Assembly: GCF_002886045.1 (NCBI RefSeq)
Contig: NZ_CP025791.1
Span: 620,001 to 684,000 of the forward strand
Source: Flavivirga eckloniae
GTDB lineage: Bacteria; Bacteroidota; Bacteroidia; Flavobacteriales; Flavobacteriaceae
Direction: 5' to 3'
DNA length: 64,000 nt
Shown: piece after piece, positions 9,401 through 16,978 of the stretch
Position numbering within the stretch: position 1 is the first letter of the stretch
Layout: every line of letters starts with the position of its first letter
The notes under the pieces: generated by a model
The model's database searches: none
The model's input: only the letters and a program-made list of their open reading frames with translations
What the model was told of the DNA's origin: nothing
Position numbers and translations under genes: made by a program

Positions 9401-9999
9401 ATAATTTGAACATCGGGATTTTCTTCTTTACGCTTTTCAATACGTCTAAAAAGAATAGGATGGCACCATGCGGGGTTAGCTCCTGTTATTAAAAAACTAT
9501 CTGCTAACTCGATATCTTCATAAGAAATTGGTACACTATCTTCTCCAAAAGTTTTTTTATAACCTACTACAGCAGAACTCATACACAAACGTGAGTTTGT
9601 ATCTATATTATTCGTTCCTAAAAATCCTTTGGTTAATTTATTGGCAATATAATATTCTTCGGTAAGGCTTTGTCCGGATACATAAAACCCGACGCTATCT
9701 GGACCGTGCTTTTTTATAATTGATTTAAAAACACTACTTGCTCTATCTAATGCATCATCCCAACTTACACGTTCACGTGGGTGCGATCTGCTCCATCGCA
9801 TTTCGGGATACAAAATTCTATCGGAAGTATCGTTTACTACGTAATGTAAATTCATACCCTTAGAACAGAGCATACCTTTATTTACAGGATGGTCTTTATC
9901 GCCTTCAACATAAACCTTATTGTTTATATCCTTTTTAACAATAATACCACATCCAACGCCACAATAAGAGCATGTTGTTTTTACTTCGTTCTTACTCAT
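6478..9999 (-). CDS. nasA: Assimilatory nitrate reductase fused to an FAD/NAD(P)H reductase and BFD [2Fe-2S] domain
   Basis: A 1173-residue fusion. Residues 1 to about 700 are a NasA/NarB-type molybdopterin reductase: the [4Fe-4S] ligands C10, C13, C17 and C45, the probable molybdenum ligand C139 (NSRLCMSSA), and a C-terminal molydopterin-binding domain (about 580-700). Residues about 710-1085 are an FAD-NAD(P)H oxidoreductase like the first part of NirB, with IIAGAGAAS and VVIVGGGLLGLELA dinucleotide folds. Residues about 1100-1173 are a BFD-like [2Fe-2S] domain with CSC and CGSC. Together these let NAD(P)H electrons reach the Mo centre in one chain, work done in many bacteria by separate NasB/NasC subunits. 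It lies 171 bp behind narK on the same strand. Confidence 0.93.
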   Translation of the reverse strand: MSKNEVKTTCSYCGVGCGIIVKKDINNKVYVEGDKDHPVNKGMLCSKGMNLHYVVNDTSDRILYPEMRWSRSHPRERVSWDDALDRASSVFKSIIKKHGPDSVGFYVSGQSLTEEYYIANKLTKGFLGTNNIDTNSRLCMSSAVVGYKKTFGEDSVPISYEDIELADSFLITGANPAWCHPILFRRIEKRKEENPDVQIIVIDPRKTDSANFADLHLQLLPGTDVILYNAIGRRLFERGYIDKDFIKNHTEGIAPYKELIFKTSIKQASKLCGVPEKDIKRAADIIGRSKGFISMWAMGLNQSVVGTNKNVSLLNLSLITGQVGKPGSGPFSLTGQPNAMGGREVGGMANLLAVHKDLMNEEHRREVAQFWGVDSISDKPGYTATEMFDALESGKLKAIWIVCTNPLVSMPNTHQIERAMKKAKFVVVQDISYKSDTVDHADLVLPAAGWLEKEGTMTNSERRISYLPKEIDPPGEARPDVEILCEFAQKMGFRGFNYNSAEEIYSEYSAMTKGTNIDVSFLNYDRLKTEGTFQWPVPEHRHPGTPRLFQDKQFYTPSKKAIFNIPTGIENTSFKPTEEFPLILTTGRIRDQWHTMTKTGKVSRLKTHYPTPVLEINPVDAYLNKIKEGDITEIKSKNGVVRVRAKVTETIKKGVVFLPMHWGKQLQNDLNRANNLTNTEVDPISKEPDFKFTCVSVQKYTKPVEKIIIAGAGAASFRFIQNYREHNEVDEIHVFSKEPNLFYNRVLLPEYVTEELTWEQLLKIKNLELKKLNVKLHPETLIADIDRDKKEVTDSNGESHTFDKLILATGSRAFIPKGVQLDLPGRFTMRNKIDADKFKSYLDATNLPPEEQHVVIVGGGLLGLELAAALKHKQVKITIVQRASRLMERQLDKVSSKLLALDVQERGIQIYFDNEVSTVFDDEETGELNINLKSGKLITANAIVYAIGTIPNVEIARENGIACGRGVKVNQHLQSSHPDIFAIGEIAEYNNQLFGITSAAEEQATILANFIAGDISCSYNGSVLMNILKFNDLNLCSIGDIDVPDNDDSYEEIIFTDLKKRYYKKCIVKDDLLVGAVLMGDKNEFAEFKTMIESKIEMAEKRDTLLRGASNDTPVIGKLVCSCSQVGVGNIEEAIAKGCTDFTELCNKTGAGIGCGSCKTEVREILHNSKVLA

Positions 10000-10170
10000 G
10001 CATCATAACATTTTATACTAATTAATAAAATAAAACAACAGAATACAACTTGTGTTTTAATTATTCTGAATACCATAAAAATCAATACCGATATTCGTAA
10101 AATGATAATTTTACATTCCCGTTTTAATGGGAATGATAATATTAAAAACCCCTATCGGGAGCACTTGGCA
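10000..10170. other. narK-nasA intergenic region with two small stems
   Basis: There is a stem ATTCCC/GGGAAT with an 8-nt loop at about 10116-10135 and a CCCTATCGGGAG word near 10150. I see no strong promoter, so nasA may be read through from narK. These stems may pause or protect the transcript. Confidence 0.35.
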
Positions 10171-11592
10171 TTAGCTATTCGCTGGTGCCAATTTTCCTAG
10201 AGATTGTTCCAACTCTTTGTTTGCTGTTTTTTCATCTTCATTTGAAAACTTAATAGAAAGCGCTACAACTCCAGTTACTACAACTACAAAACCAATTAAT
10301 AAATATCCTTGGGATACTGCTGCAGATGATGCCGCTGCTTGCGCACTGTTTATAACATCTTCACCCATGCCTCGATTTGCAGCAATGGCTGCTTTTTCTG
10401 CTACAGCAGATTTAGATTTAAGTAACAATGCTGCTAAAAACGCTCCTACATTTCCACCAGCACCTACGATACCGGAAACAGAACCAATGGCTTTTTTATT
10501 TATAAAGGGGACTACCGAAAAGGTTGCACCTTCTGCCATTTGAACTGATAAGCTAAATAGAATTAAAAACACAAAGCCGATAACTATACTAGTTGTTAAT
10601 GAAAATGTAACAAGCATAATGCCCTGAAGCGTTAATATAAACGATAGAAATAACACACGACCTCGTAATCCTTTTAGTTTCCCGAATTTGTCACCAAAGA
10701 ATCCACCTAGTGTACGTGCAAAAATGTTCATTAATGCAAATGACAAAACAATATTACCTGCTGTAAGTCTTTCTAATTGAAACGTGTTTTGAAGGTAATC
10801 GTCCATTGTACCATAAACCGTTAGTTCAATACCAAAACTAGCTGCATAAACTATAAAAAGTATCCAAACTCTGTAATCTTTAAGTACTTGTAAAAAGCTT
10901 ATTTTATCTTTTTTAGTTTCAACAGTTTTACCTACTGCTCTTAAATCTTTTAAATTTCCTTCTGGAGTATCTTGGGTAAAGAAATAATACACAGCCCCCA
11001 TAATAAAACAAATAACGCCGGCTACGACCATAGAGTATCTCCATGCATCTGCCTCGGCTACTCCAAAGCTTACTACAGCAGCTGCAATTAATGGCATACC
11101 TAATCGGTTAGCACCTCCTCCTAAATTACCCCATCCTGCAGATGTTGCATTTGCTGTTCCTACAATATTGGGAGCAAACATTAAAGATGTATGTACTTGG
11201 GTAATTACAAACGACGCCCCAATAAAACCAATAAATAATCTACAGATTAAAAATTGAAGTGGTGTTTGTACCAATCCGCATAATACAACTGGTATAGCTC
11301 CTAAAATCAATAACCAGGTATAACACATTCTCGGACCATACTTATCGCATAGTTTACCAATAAGTAAACGAGCAAATACGGTTCCTGAAACTGCTAAAAT
11401 GATAGAATTCCATTTCTGATCTGGCGTTAACCCTAAATCCTTAACAACGTCTGGCATAAAAGGTACAATACCAAACCATGAAAAAAAGCACATGAAAAAG
11501 GATATAGCTGTAATCCAAAATGTACGTATTGATACATTTTTTAAATTCAATAAATTTAAATTTGTAGACTTAGTTTGCGTTGGAGTGTTCAT
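10171..11592 (-). CDS. narK: NarK/NasA-type nitrate/nitrite MFS transporter
   Basis: A 473-residue major facilitator with about 12 hydrophobic segments. The nitrate-porter signatures are present: an Arg in the second helix region (GTVFARLLIGKLCDKYGPR) and the glycine-rich nitrate signature GWGNLGGG at about 157, with a second glycine-rich run GIVGAGGNVGA near 380. It imports nitrate across the inner membrane for the NasA-NirBD pathway encoded around it. It is the first gene of the leftward narK-nasA-rubredoxin unit and shares its promoter sequence with nirB. Confidence 0.93.
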   Translation of the reverse strand: MNTPTQTKSTNLNLLNLKNVSIRTFWITAISFFMCFFSWFGIVPFMPDVVKDLGLTPDQKWNSIILAVSGTVFARLLIGKLCDKYGPRMCYTWLLILGAIPVVLCGLVQTPLQFLICRLFIGFIGASFVITQVHTSLMFAPNIVGTANATSAGWGNLGGGANRLGMPLIAAAVVSFGVAEADAWRYSMVVAGVICFIMGAVYYFFTQDTPEGNLKDLRAVGKTVETKKDKISFLQVLKDYRVWILFIVYAASFGIELTVYGTMDDYLQNTFQLERLTAGNIVLSFALMNIFARTLGGFFGDKFGKLKGLRGRVLFLSFILTLQGIMLVTFSLTTSIVIGFVFLILFSLSVQMAEGATFSVVPFINKKAIGSVSGIVGAGGNVGAFLAALLLKSKSAVAEKAAIAANRGMGEDVINSAQAAASSAAVSQGYLLIGFVVVVTGVVALSIKFSNEDEKTANKELEQSLGKLAPANS

Positions 11593-11607
11593 AATTAAGT
11601 ATTTTTA

Positions 11608-11658
11608 TACGTACAAAATTAAGTATTTATACGTAATTTTAAAATATTCAAATACGTA
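11608..11658. promoter_or_regulatory. Three regularly spaced TACGTA palindromes upstream of narK
   Basis: TACGTA occurs at 11608-11613, 11630-11635 and 11653-11658, that is at 22 and 23-bp steps, about two DNA turns. The third is followed by ATTTTAAATA, and the same 16-mer TACGTAATTTTAAATA lies at 36752-36767 in front of nirB. This suggests cooperative binding of one regulator. Confidence 0.45.
11612..11635 (-). promoter_or_regulatory. narK promoter segment shared with nirB
   Basis: On the minus strand this 24-bp segment contains the perfect -7 box TAATTTTG (complement of 11614-11621), about 20 bp before the narK ATG. Immediately upstream is an inverted pair TACGTA-TAAA-TACTTA. The segment matches 36766-36789 upstream of nirB at 21 of 24 positions. 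The two genes belong to one pathway, so a common activator or repressor site is likely. Confidence 0.6.
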
Positions 11659-11820
11659 ATTTTAAATAAATATCAGATTGATAATTATTGAAAGTGGATT
11701 TTGTGGATTTGATAAAAAAGGAAAAATATTAGCGATGAATTTGTTGAAATTAATAATTATAGAAATTCAAATATGGCTAATGGATATTAACATAAAAGAT
11801 TCGTTATATTCGTTGATATA

Positions 11821-11854
11821 AAAGATATATAGTTAATATTAACTATATATCTTT
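11821..11854. repeat. Perfect 34-bp palindrome
   Basis: The sequence is fully self-complementary with no loop: left half AAAGATATATAGTTAAT (11821-11837), right half its exact complement (11838-11854). It is followed directly by GTTACCAG, which resembles the GTT end of the attC-like sites in this array. It may be the left border of the cassette block, an operator for the next gene, or both. Confidence 0.7.
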
Positions 11855-11879
11855 GTTACCAGTAATTCAAAAAAGTGAA

Positions 11880-12329
11880 ATGAATAACGAAATAATTGAG
11901 AGAAAAAGTTGGTGGAAACGGAATTGGAAGTGGTTTTTGCCGCTTATGAGTTTTACTTTGATTTCTATAGTTTTATTTTTCTCTTCTGGAATGGGAGGAC
12001 ATATGACTGATTTTGCTCAAGCATACGCGGATACGGAACTTTATGAAAATGCACTTGAAAAAGCTCAACGGAATAAAAGAGTGACTGATCTGTTGGGTGA
12101 ATTAGAACCTATAGATAATTTAGCTATTTTGGAAGGTGAAGTTTGTTATTCTGAAGATAATAAGTCGGTTGATTTATCTATTCGTGTTAAAGGAAGTAAA
12201 AGAAAAGCTTCTATGGATATTTCTGCTAACAGAATAAACGGAGAATGGAATTATAACAAAATCAATATCCGAATTAAAAAACCCATTGAGGAAAAGCAGA
12301 CAATTGAAATAATTAGTCAATCGGAATAA
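11880..12329 (+). CDS. Coa1-family (cytochrome oxidase assembly factor 1-like) membrane protein
   Basis: 149 residues from ATG 11880; an in-frame codon nine positions upstream seems less likely. A basic Trp-rich N-terminus (SWWKRNWKW) leads into one membrane helix (about 19-38), then a periplasmic domain with ALEKAQRNKRV and the beta-strand rich end typical of Bacteroidota proteins annotated as Coa1 family. The cellular role in bacteria is not established. It is the first gene of the cassette-like block, lying between the palindrome at 11821 and the attC-like site at 12336. Confidence 0.65.
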   Translation: MNNEIIERKSWWKRNWKWFLPLMSFTLISIVLFFSSGMGGHMTDFAQAYADTELYENALEKAQRNKRVTDLLGELEPIDNLAILEGEVCYSEDNKSVDLSIRVKGSKRKASMDISANRINGEWNYNKINIRIKKPIEEKQTIEIISQSE

Positions 12330-12335
12330 AAAAAC

Positions 12336-12508
12336 TGGTAACATCATATATGAAATCAGAGCAAAGTTTAGTGCTAGATCATAAGGTCATTTCCTTTTTG
12401 CTACGGCGCTAGATTTTTATGAATTAAACCAAGAAATAAAAATGCGCAGATAGATCAATTGGTTCAGGCTTGCTTGCCTTGCTCCGATTCATATATTTGG
12501 CGTTATGC
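12336..12508 (+). repeat. attC-like imperfect palindrome 1
   Basis: A 173-bp element. The left end TGGTAAC is followed by an arm (12343-12364) whose complement TTGCTCTGATTTCATATAT pairs with TTGCTCCGATTCATATAT near the right end (12479-12496). The right end is GTTATGC (12502-12508), a common attC core variant. Size and symmetry resemble the long attC sites of chromosomal integrons. It starts just after the stop of the Coa1-like gene, as attC sites do. Confidence 0.6.
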
Positions 12509-12527
12509 TCAATTAAATCAAGAAACT

Positions 12528-12860
12528 ATGGGATTAGGAATTTTTAAAAACAACATAGCAAAAAAGATTGCAACAGTTGGTAAGGAAGCCCAATCGTTGA
12601 TTGATTTAGAATTTCAAAAAATCAATTACGCACCTGATAGTAATAGTCCTTTGAACCAAGAAGGAATGAAAAATGGATTTGAAATAATTAGCGAATATAA
12701 CTCTGTTGGAGAATTTGGATTAGCATTTGAACATATTCTATATATGGTAAATGAAACGGAAATTGAAATGACTAAATCCTCATCAGAATTAATGATGGAA
12801 CTAAGCAAAAAAATGAATATTTCGATTGACCATATTCAGAACAAATTGAAAAAAGTGTAG
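12528..12860 (+). CDS. Small protein of unknown function
   Basis: 110 residues from ATG 12528 (MGLGIFKNN); the 23 in-frame codons upstream fall inside the preceding attC-like element and look non-coding. The protein is soluble and largely helical, with a two-helix pattern around FGLAFEHILYMVNE. I do not recognise its family. It is the first gene after attC-like site 1 and has the size of a typical cassette gene. Confidence 0.55.
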   Translation: MGLGIFKNNIAKKIATVGKEAQSLIDLEFQKINYAPDSNSPLNQEGMKNGFEIISEYNSVGEFGLAFEHILYMVNETEIEMTKSSSELMMELSKKMNISIDHIQNKLKKV

Positions 12861-12866
12861 AACTGA

Positions 12867-13097
12867 TTAAAAATCAACCAATTTCTTCAAAGGAACTTCC
12901 AAAGCCTTTGCGATTTCTAAAAGCGAATAAATAGTCGGATTGACTTTTCCATTCTCCAACTTTTCAAGCGCTTGTCTGTCCTTATCACAAGCTCTAGCCA
13001 AATCGGACTGACTCCAACCCTTCTGACTTCTCAGCTCAACAATGCGCTGACCAACTTTCTTTTTTAGTTGTTCTTTATTCACAATAACAAATGTCAA
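12867..13097 (-). CDS. XRE-family helix-turn-helix regulator
   Basis: 76 residues, nearly all one HTH_3/XRE domain: GQRIVELRSQKGWSQSDLARACDKDRQALEKLENGKVNPT, followed by the two closing helices. It is divergent from the SymE-like gene, with two identical-architecture operators (TGTCA-N10-TGACA) in the 81 bp between them. By analogy it should repress both genes, like an antitoxin/autoregulator. It is one of the few minus-strand genes in the cassette block. Confidence 0.85.
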   Translation of the reverse strand: MTFVIVNKEQLKKKVGQRIVELRSQKGWSQSDLARACDKDRQALEKLENGKVNPTIYSLLEIAKALEVPLKKLVDF

Positions 13098-13115
13098 TTA
13101 ATTATACGACAATTT

Positions 13116-13135
13116 TGTCATACAAAAATTTGACA
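13116..13135. promoter_or_regulatory. Operator-like inverted repeat TGTCA-N10-TGACA (first)
   Basis: TGTCA (13116-13120), ten bases, TGACA (13131-13135). The 20-bp architecture is identical to the site at 13158 and lies between the divergent XRE and SymE-like genes, where an XRE repressor would bind. Confidence 0.5.
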
Positions 13136-13157
13136 AATCGATTTAAATTCTTATGTT

Positions 13158-13177
13158 TGTCATATAAATAGTTGACA
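13158..13177. promoter_or_regulatory. Operator-like inverted repeat TGTCA-N10-TGACA (second)
   Basis: TGTCA (13158-13162), ten bases, TGACA (13173-13177), ending one base before the SymE-like start codon. A bound repressor would block transcription or the ribosome site of that gene. Confidence 0.5.
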
Positions 13178-13178
13178 G

Positions 13179-13391
13179 TTGAGTAAGTTCAGGATTTTAA
13201 AAATATACAGTAAGTTTCGTTATCGTAGATGGAGCAATAATTACACTGTACCTGAAATTAGACTCGAAGGGAGATGGCTCGAACAATTAGGATTTGAAAA
13301 AGGAAAAGAAGTATTAATCGAACAGAAAAAGAACAAATTGATAATAACAATGAGAAAAGAAAAAGAGCATAACAAAGTATATAAAAAATAG
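13179..13391 (+). CDS. SymE-family type I toxin-like protein
   Basis: About 70 residues starting at TTG 13179; no ATG fits the conserved start. The central part LKIYSKF ... VPEIRLEGRWLEQLGFEKGKEVLIEQKKNKLIITM is the SymE/AbrB-like fold found in the SymE toxin family (in E. coli an SOS-induced RNA-cleaving toxin kept low by an antisense RNA). Here the neighbouring control is an XRE protein with operators reaching the start codon; no antisense RNA is evident. The stop codon lies inside attC-like site 2, as is usual for cassette genes. Confidence 0.7.
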   Translation: MSKFRILKIYSKFRYRRWSNNYTVPEIRLEGRWLEQLGFEKGKEVLIEQKKNKLIITMRKEKEHNKVYKK

Positions 13392-13498
13392 TGGTTTAAG
13401 TGCTTAAACGAAATTGAATTTCATAAATTTATGGTCAATGTAAACTTGAAAAGTTAGTGTTCAAAAATCCACTACTTTTCATATACAAAACGTTAGGC
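13367..13498 (+). repeat. attC-like imperfect palindrome 2
   Basis: A 132-bp element with ends GCATAAC (13367-13373) and GTTAGGC (13492-13498), the latter fitting the attC consensus GTTRRRY. The outer arms pair at 16 of 18 positions: the complement of 13377-13394 is CCACTATTTTTTATATAC, against CCACTACTTTTCATATAC at 13469-13486. Both mismatches become G-T wobbles on the bottom strand, the strand integrases use. It overlaps the end of the SymE-like gene, and an IS element follows after 7 bp. Confidence 0.65.
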
Positions 13499-13505
13499 AC
13501 AATTA

Positions 13506-14818
13506 GGGTATGGTAAAGGCACATAGTTTACAAAGTTAAAGGGACATAGTTTACACTTTTTTAGGTTGTAATTTGAGATAAAAATCAAATTATCATGCCT
13601 TGGAAAGCAACTACAACTATGGAACAAAAAATTGAATTTATCTGTGAATGGAGAACTGGGAAATATACCATCACAGAATTATGCAAAAACTTTGGAATCT
13701 CAAGACCAACAGCCTACAAGCTGATTTCCAGATTCGAAAATCAAGGTTATGACGGTCTAAAAGAGCAGTCAAGAGCACCCAGAGAACATCCTAACGCTAC
13801 GGGTGAGAATATTGTTAAAGCTATTATTAAATTAAAGGCTAAATATCCACGTTGGGGAGCTAAAAAAATCAGAATACTTTTGTTTAACGATTTCAATAAA
13901 GAAATAGTTCCTTCTGTGGTTACTGTCCACAACATACTCAAGAAAAATGGTCTGGTCTGTCCTCAAAAACGAATGAGAAGGGTCAAACCTGTGTTCCCTA
14001 TTTTCGACCCCAAATCATGTAATGAAGTATGGAGTGCAGATTATAAAGGAAAGTTTTTAATGGGCAATAAGATCTATTGTCACCCGCTAACCATTGCAGA
14101 TTCCAAAAGTCGTTTTTTGTTTACGGCTAAAGGGCATTATAAGGAAAACTTAAAGTCTGCTAAAACTGAGTTTACAAAGGTCTTTAGAAAGTATGGTATG
14201 CCTAAACAAATCCATACAGATAACGGTAGCCCCTTTGGTTCTGTAAGAGCCATCCAACGCTATACCCAACTCTCTTATTGGTTTATTGAACTTGGGATTA
14301 CCCCTGTGTTTTCTGACCCTGCCCACCCTGAGCAAAACGGAAGGCACGAACGCATGCACCGTGACTTAAAGGCGGCATGTGCCAGACCTTCTGCTTATGA
14401 TCTAAAAGCCCAACAACGCAGATTAAACCATTTTGTAAAGGAATATAATCACATAAGACCCCATGAGGCTTTAGGCATGAAAACACCCGCTTCTGTCCAT
14501 AATTTTGAGACCAGACCTTTTCCCGAAAAAACACCTCTCTTTGATTATGATTTAGACCATAAAGTTCTTAAAGTAACTCAAAACGGAGCTATCAGATGGA
14601 GGTCCTATTATTGGGTATATTTAACAAGTGCTCTAAAAGGTAAATATGTAGGAATCCAAAATCTTGGTAACGGTATTTGGAAAGTGTTTTACAGAAACGT
14701 ATTTTTAGGTTTCTTTAATGAAAATGAATTAAGAAATAAAAAAACTAACATAAGGTTAGAAACTAATTTAGTGTAAAGTCTAATCTTTAACTTGTGTAAA
14801 CCATGTCTCTTAACGAAC
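13506..14818 (+). mobile_element. IS481-family insertion sequence, copy 1
   Basis: 1313 bp, with one transposase gene. The inner ends match as inverted repeats: GTAAAGGCACATAGTTTACA on the left against GTTAAGAGACATGGTTTACA (complement of the right end). A third copy of this motif lies just inside the left end (about 13530-13552). A 4-bp direct repeat ATTA flanks it (13502-13505 and 14819-14822; 5 bp if the next G is counted). No base difference from copy 2 was noticed, so it moved recently. It sits 14 bp downstream of the GTT of attC-like site 2. Confidence 0.9.
13595..14776 (+). CDS. IS481-family transposase, copy 1
   Basis: 393 residues. An N-terminal HTH (about 8-60, ITELCKNFGISRPTAYKLISRF) binds DNA; the RNase H-type DDE core has D149 (WSADYKG), D209 (HTDNGSPF) and probably E252 (NGRHERMHRDL). 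The integrase core ends with HIRPHEALGMKTP, common to IS481. It is intact and identical to the protein at 17068-18249. It should cut and paste or copy this element. Confidence 0.93.
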   Translation: MPWKATTTMEQKIEFICEWRTGKYTITELCKNFGISRPTAYKLISRFENQGYDGLKEQSRAPREHPNATGENIVKAIIKLKAKYPRWGAKKIRILLFNDFNKEIVPSVVTVHNILKKNGLVCPQKRMRRVKPVFPIFDPKSCNEVWSADYKGKFLMGNKIYCHPLTIADSKSRFLFTAKGHYKENLKSAKTEFTKVFRKYGMPKQIHTDNGSPFGSVRAIQRYTQLSYWFIELGITPVFSDPAHPEQNGRHERMHRDLKAACARPSAYDLKAQQRRLNHFVKEYNHIRPHEALGMKTPASVHNFETRPFPEKTPLFDYDLDHKVLKVTQNGAIRWRSYYWVYLTSALKGKYVGIQNLGNGIWKVFYRNVFLGFFNENELRNKKTNIRLETNLV

Positions 14819-14884
14819 ATTAGGAAAAACTGTAACAAAATACATTTAAAGTAATTTTTAAACTACCAATCAATAAAATTTTCA

Positions 14885-15964
14885 ATGCGATTAATAATCT
14901 TTTTAGTTTTAGCACTACTTTCTATATCATTGTTTGCCCAAAGAAAACCAATCATAAACCTTCCTTCTATTAATCCAGAAAAAGTTGGCTTCAATCAAGA
15001 TTCATTAAATGTTCTCGATGATTTCATTGATAACTTTAAACAAAGAGATTATCGAGCACTAATAGTTATTAAAGACAATAAATTAGGAATAGAATATTAC
15101 TATAATTCGTTTTGGAGAAAGCATATTCACGATATACGTTCTGCGGGAAAGAGCATTACATCTTTACTGTTAGGAGTCGCAATCCAAGAGGGTTACATTG
15201 AAGATTTAAACCAAAATGTTTATTCTTTTTTTCCAAAAAATAAATACCCATCAATTAACGAAGACTATAAGAAAGTGAAGCTTATTCATTTGTTAAATAT
15301 GGTTTCGGGTTTAGATGCAGATTCCGATAGTTCTAATACACCTGGAAATGCGGGCCATTGGATAGATAAAGACGAATGGGTGAATTATTTGTTAAGTATT
15401 CCATTAGTCAGAAAACCTGAATCGAAATGGGTTTATGCGGATATAAACGCAGTTCTAATTGGAGCAATTATCGAAGAAAGAACAGGAATGAGTTTAAGGG
15501 ATTTTGCCAAAAAACACGTCTTTGACCTATTGGAAATAGAAGAATTCTATTGGTATACAAATGCTTCAAACCAAACAGGAGCGGCAGGCAATCTTTACAT
15601 TTCTGCGCTCGATTTTGCTAAACTTGGTTATTTAATTTCAAATAAAGGAAAATGGGGCAGCAAACAAATTGTGAATTCTGATTATATAAATAGTTTAATC
15701 AATGAAAATTCAAATGCAATTGGAGATTACAATCCGCTGGCAGATGGATATGGAATGTTGTGGTATAAATCTAAACGAAAGTTCGGAACAAAAGAAATAG
15801 AATACCTATGGGCATCAGGAAATGGCGGAAATCATTTAGTTATTGTACCTGAAGAAAATATGGTCATAGCAATGACTTCTGGTGCATATGGAAATTGGTT
15901 TCCTCATCAGAGAGCTTATTTAATTTTAGGAAAAGTAATTCAAGCTTTAGAAAAAAATGAATAA
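14885..15964 (+). CDS. Secreted serine hydrolase, class C beta-lactamase-like
   Basis: 359 residues with a cleavable signal peptide (to about residue 19, ending LFAQ). The catalytic SxxK is SAGK (S86-K89), the second motif is YAD at Y184, and a glycine-rich ASGNGGNHL replaces the KTG box near 315. This combination is that of the beta-lactamase-related/6-aminohexanoate-dimer-hydrolase group; most members are esterases or amidases of unknown substrate and not antibiotic-resistance enzymes. It is a single gene between IS copy 1 and attC-like site 3. Confidence 0.85.
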   Translation: MRLIIFLVLALLSISLFAQRKPIINLPSINPEKVGFNQDSLNVLDDFIDNFKQRDYRALIVIKDNKLGIEYYYNSFWRKHIHDIRSAGKSITSLLLGVAIQEGYIEDLNQNVYSFFPKNKYPSINEDYKKVKLIHLLNMVSGLDADSDSSNTPGNAGHWIDKDEWVNYLLSIPLVRKPESKWVYADINAVLIGAIIEERTGMSLRDFAKKHVFDLLEIEEFYWYTNASNQTGAAGNLYISALDFAKLGYLISNKGKWGSKQIVNSDYINSLINENSNAIGDYNPLADGYGMLWYKSKRKFGTKEIEYLWASGNGGNHLVIVPEENMVIAMTSGAYGNWFPHQRAYLILGKVIQALEKNE

Positions 15965-16030
15965 TAACTGTAAGCAAGTGGTGTATAGTACATACCCTTT
16001 GGGATACGTACCATACACAGAACGTTGTGC
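15965..16030 (+). repeat. attC-like imperfect palindrome 3
   Basis: A 66-bp element right behind the hydrolase stop. The stem is GTGTATAGTACATACCC against GGGATACGTACCATACAC with a 3-nt loop, and the right end is GTTGTGC (16024-16030). The left core (GTAAGCA) is degenerate. Confidence 0.5.
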
Positions 16031-16118
16031 TTCATTTTAGAACACGGATGAATTTTATCTCTTGTAACAAGTTTTCTGAAAAATCGTCTCATTGAAAAGA
16101 ATATAAACTATAGAATCA

Positions 16119-16829
16119 ATGGCTAATTATAATGGAAAAGAGTTGTCACTTTCAAATTCAGCCTTAATTGCTGGAATCAGTTTACTTATAATGGTTTTGA
16201 CTACTCCATTTGCGGAATTTTCAATATTCCCAAAACTTATCGATTATGAAAATCCTACAATTACCGCTGAAAATATTATAAATAATAAGTACCTGTTTAG
16301 TACCGCGATATTTCTAATTCTATTGACTCTGATTGCTGATATTACAGCATCTTGGGCATTATATTTTTTATTGAAGCCCGTAAACAAAAGCTTATCCTTA
16401 TTAACCGCGTGGTTTAGGTTAATTTATACAGCTATGTATTTCAGTGCTATGTATAACCTTTTAAGCATATTAAGTGTAATTAATTCTCTTGAGAATATAA
16501 AGCATACAAGAATAGAGCAAATAAATGACAGTATTTTGCTGTATTTTAAAGCCTTTAGAGTTGAGGGTTCTTTTGGACTAATATTTTTTGGAATCTATCT
16601 TATTTTACTTGGTTATTTGGTGTATAAAGCGACATACATTCCAAAAGCATTTGGAATAATTTTAATAGTTGCAGGATTGAGCTGGGTAGTAGACAATCTG
16701 AGCATATTCTTTTTTCCGAATTTAAACACTCAATTTTTGTTCTTTCTTACAATGGGGGAATTAGCATTTATGCTGTGGCTTTTAATAAAAGGGTCGAGAC
16801 TAAAAAACTTAGAATTATATAATAAATAA
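16119..16829 (+). CDS. DUF4386-type integral membrane protein
   Basis: 236 residues with about six hydrophobic segments (near 13-33, 58-82, 90-118, 145-168, 178-198, 205-225). The pattern AWFRLIYTAMY and the closing YIPKAFGIILIVAGLSWVVD is that of DUF4386 membrane proteins. Function is unknown. It sits alone between attC-like sites 3 and 4. Confidence 0.7.
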   Translation: MANYNGKELSLSNSALIAGISLLIMVLTTPFAEFSIFPKLIDYENPTITAENIINNKYLFSTAIFLILLTLIADITASWALYFLLKPVNKSLSLLTAWFRLIYTAMYFSAMYNLLSILSVINSLENIKHTRIEQINDSILLYFKAFRVEGSFGLIFFGIYLILLGYLVYKATYIPKAFGIILIVAGLSWVVDNLSIFFFPNLNTQFLFFLTMGELAFMLWLLIKGSRLKNLELYNK

Positions 16830-16841
16830 TAAAAAACGAAA

Positions 16842-16971
16842 GCTCAACAATGGTTATAAGTAATTGCTTGCTCTCGCCTACTTTGGAAATTCCTATGGTA
16901 TTCCCAACTTGGTGGGTACTTGCAAAGTTAAGTGCTAACCCTCGCAACTACTCATAGCCGAACCGTTAATC
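16842..16971 (+). repeat. attC-like imperfect palindrome 4
   Basis: A 130-bp element. The left end GCTCAAC fits the attC consensus RYYYAAC; the right end is GTTAATC (16965-16971). The outer arms pair (complement of the left arm TACTTATAACC against TACTCATAGCC). It aligns along most of its length with element 5: both have TTGCTnGnnCTCGCCTACTT, an internal stem starting GAAA, then TAAGTGCTAA/TAAATTAGTTA and CGCAAC before the right end. IS copy 2 begins 14 bp after the G of GTT. Confidence 0.65.
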
Positions 16972-16978
16972 ATAAAAA

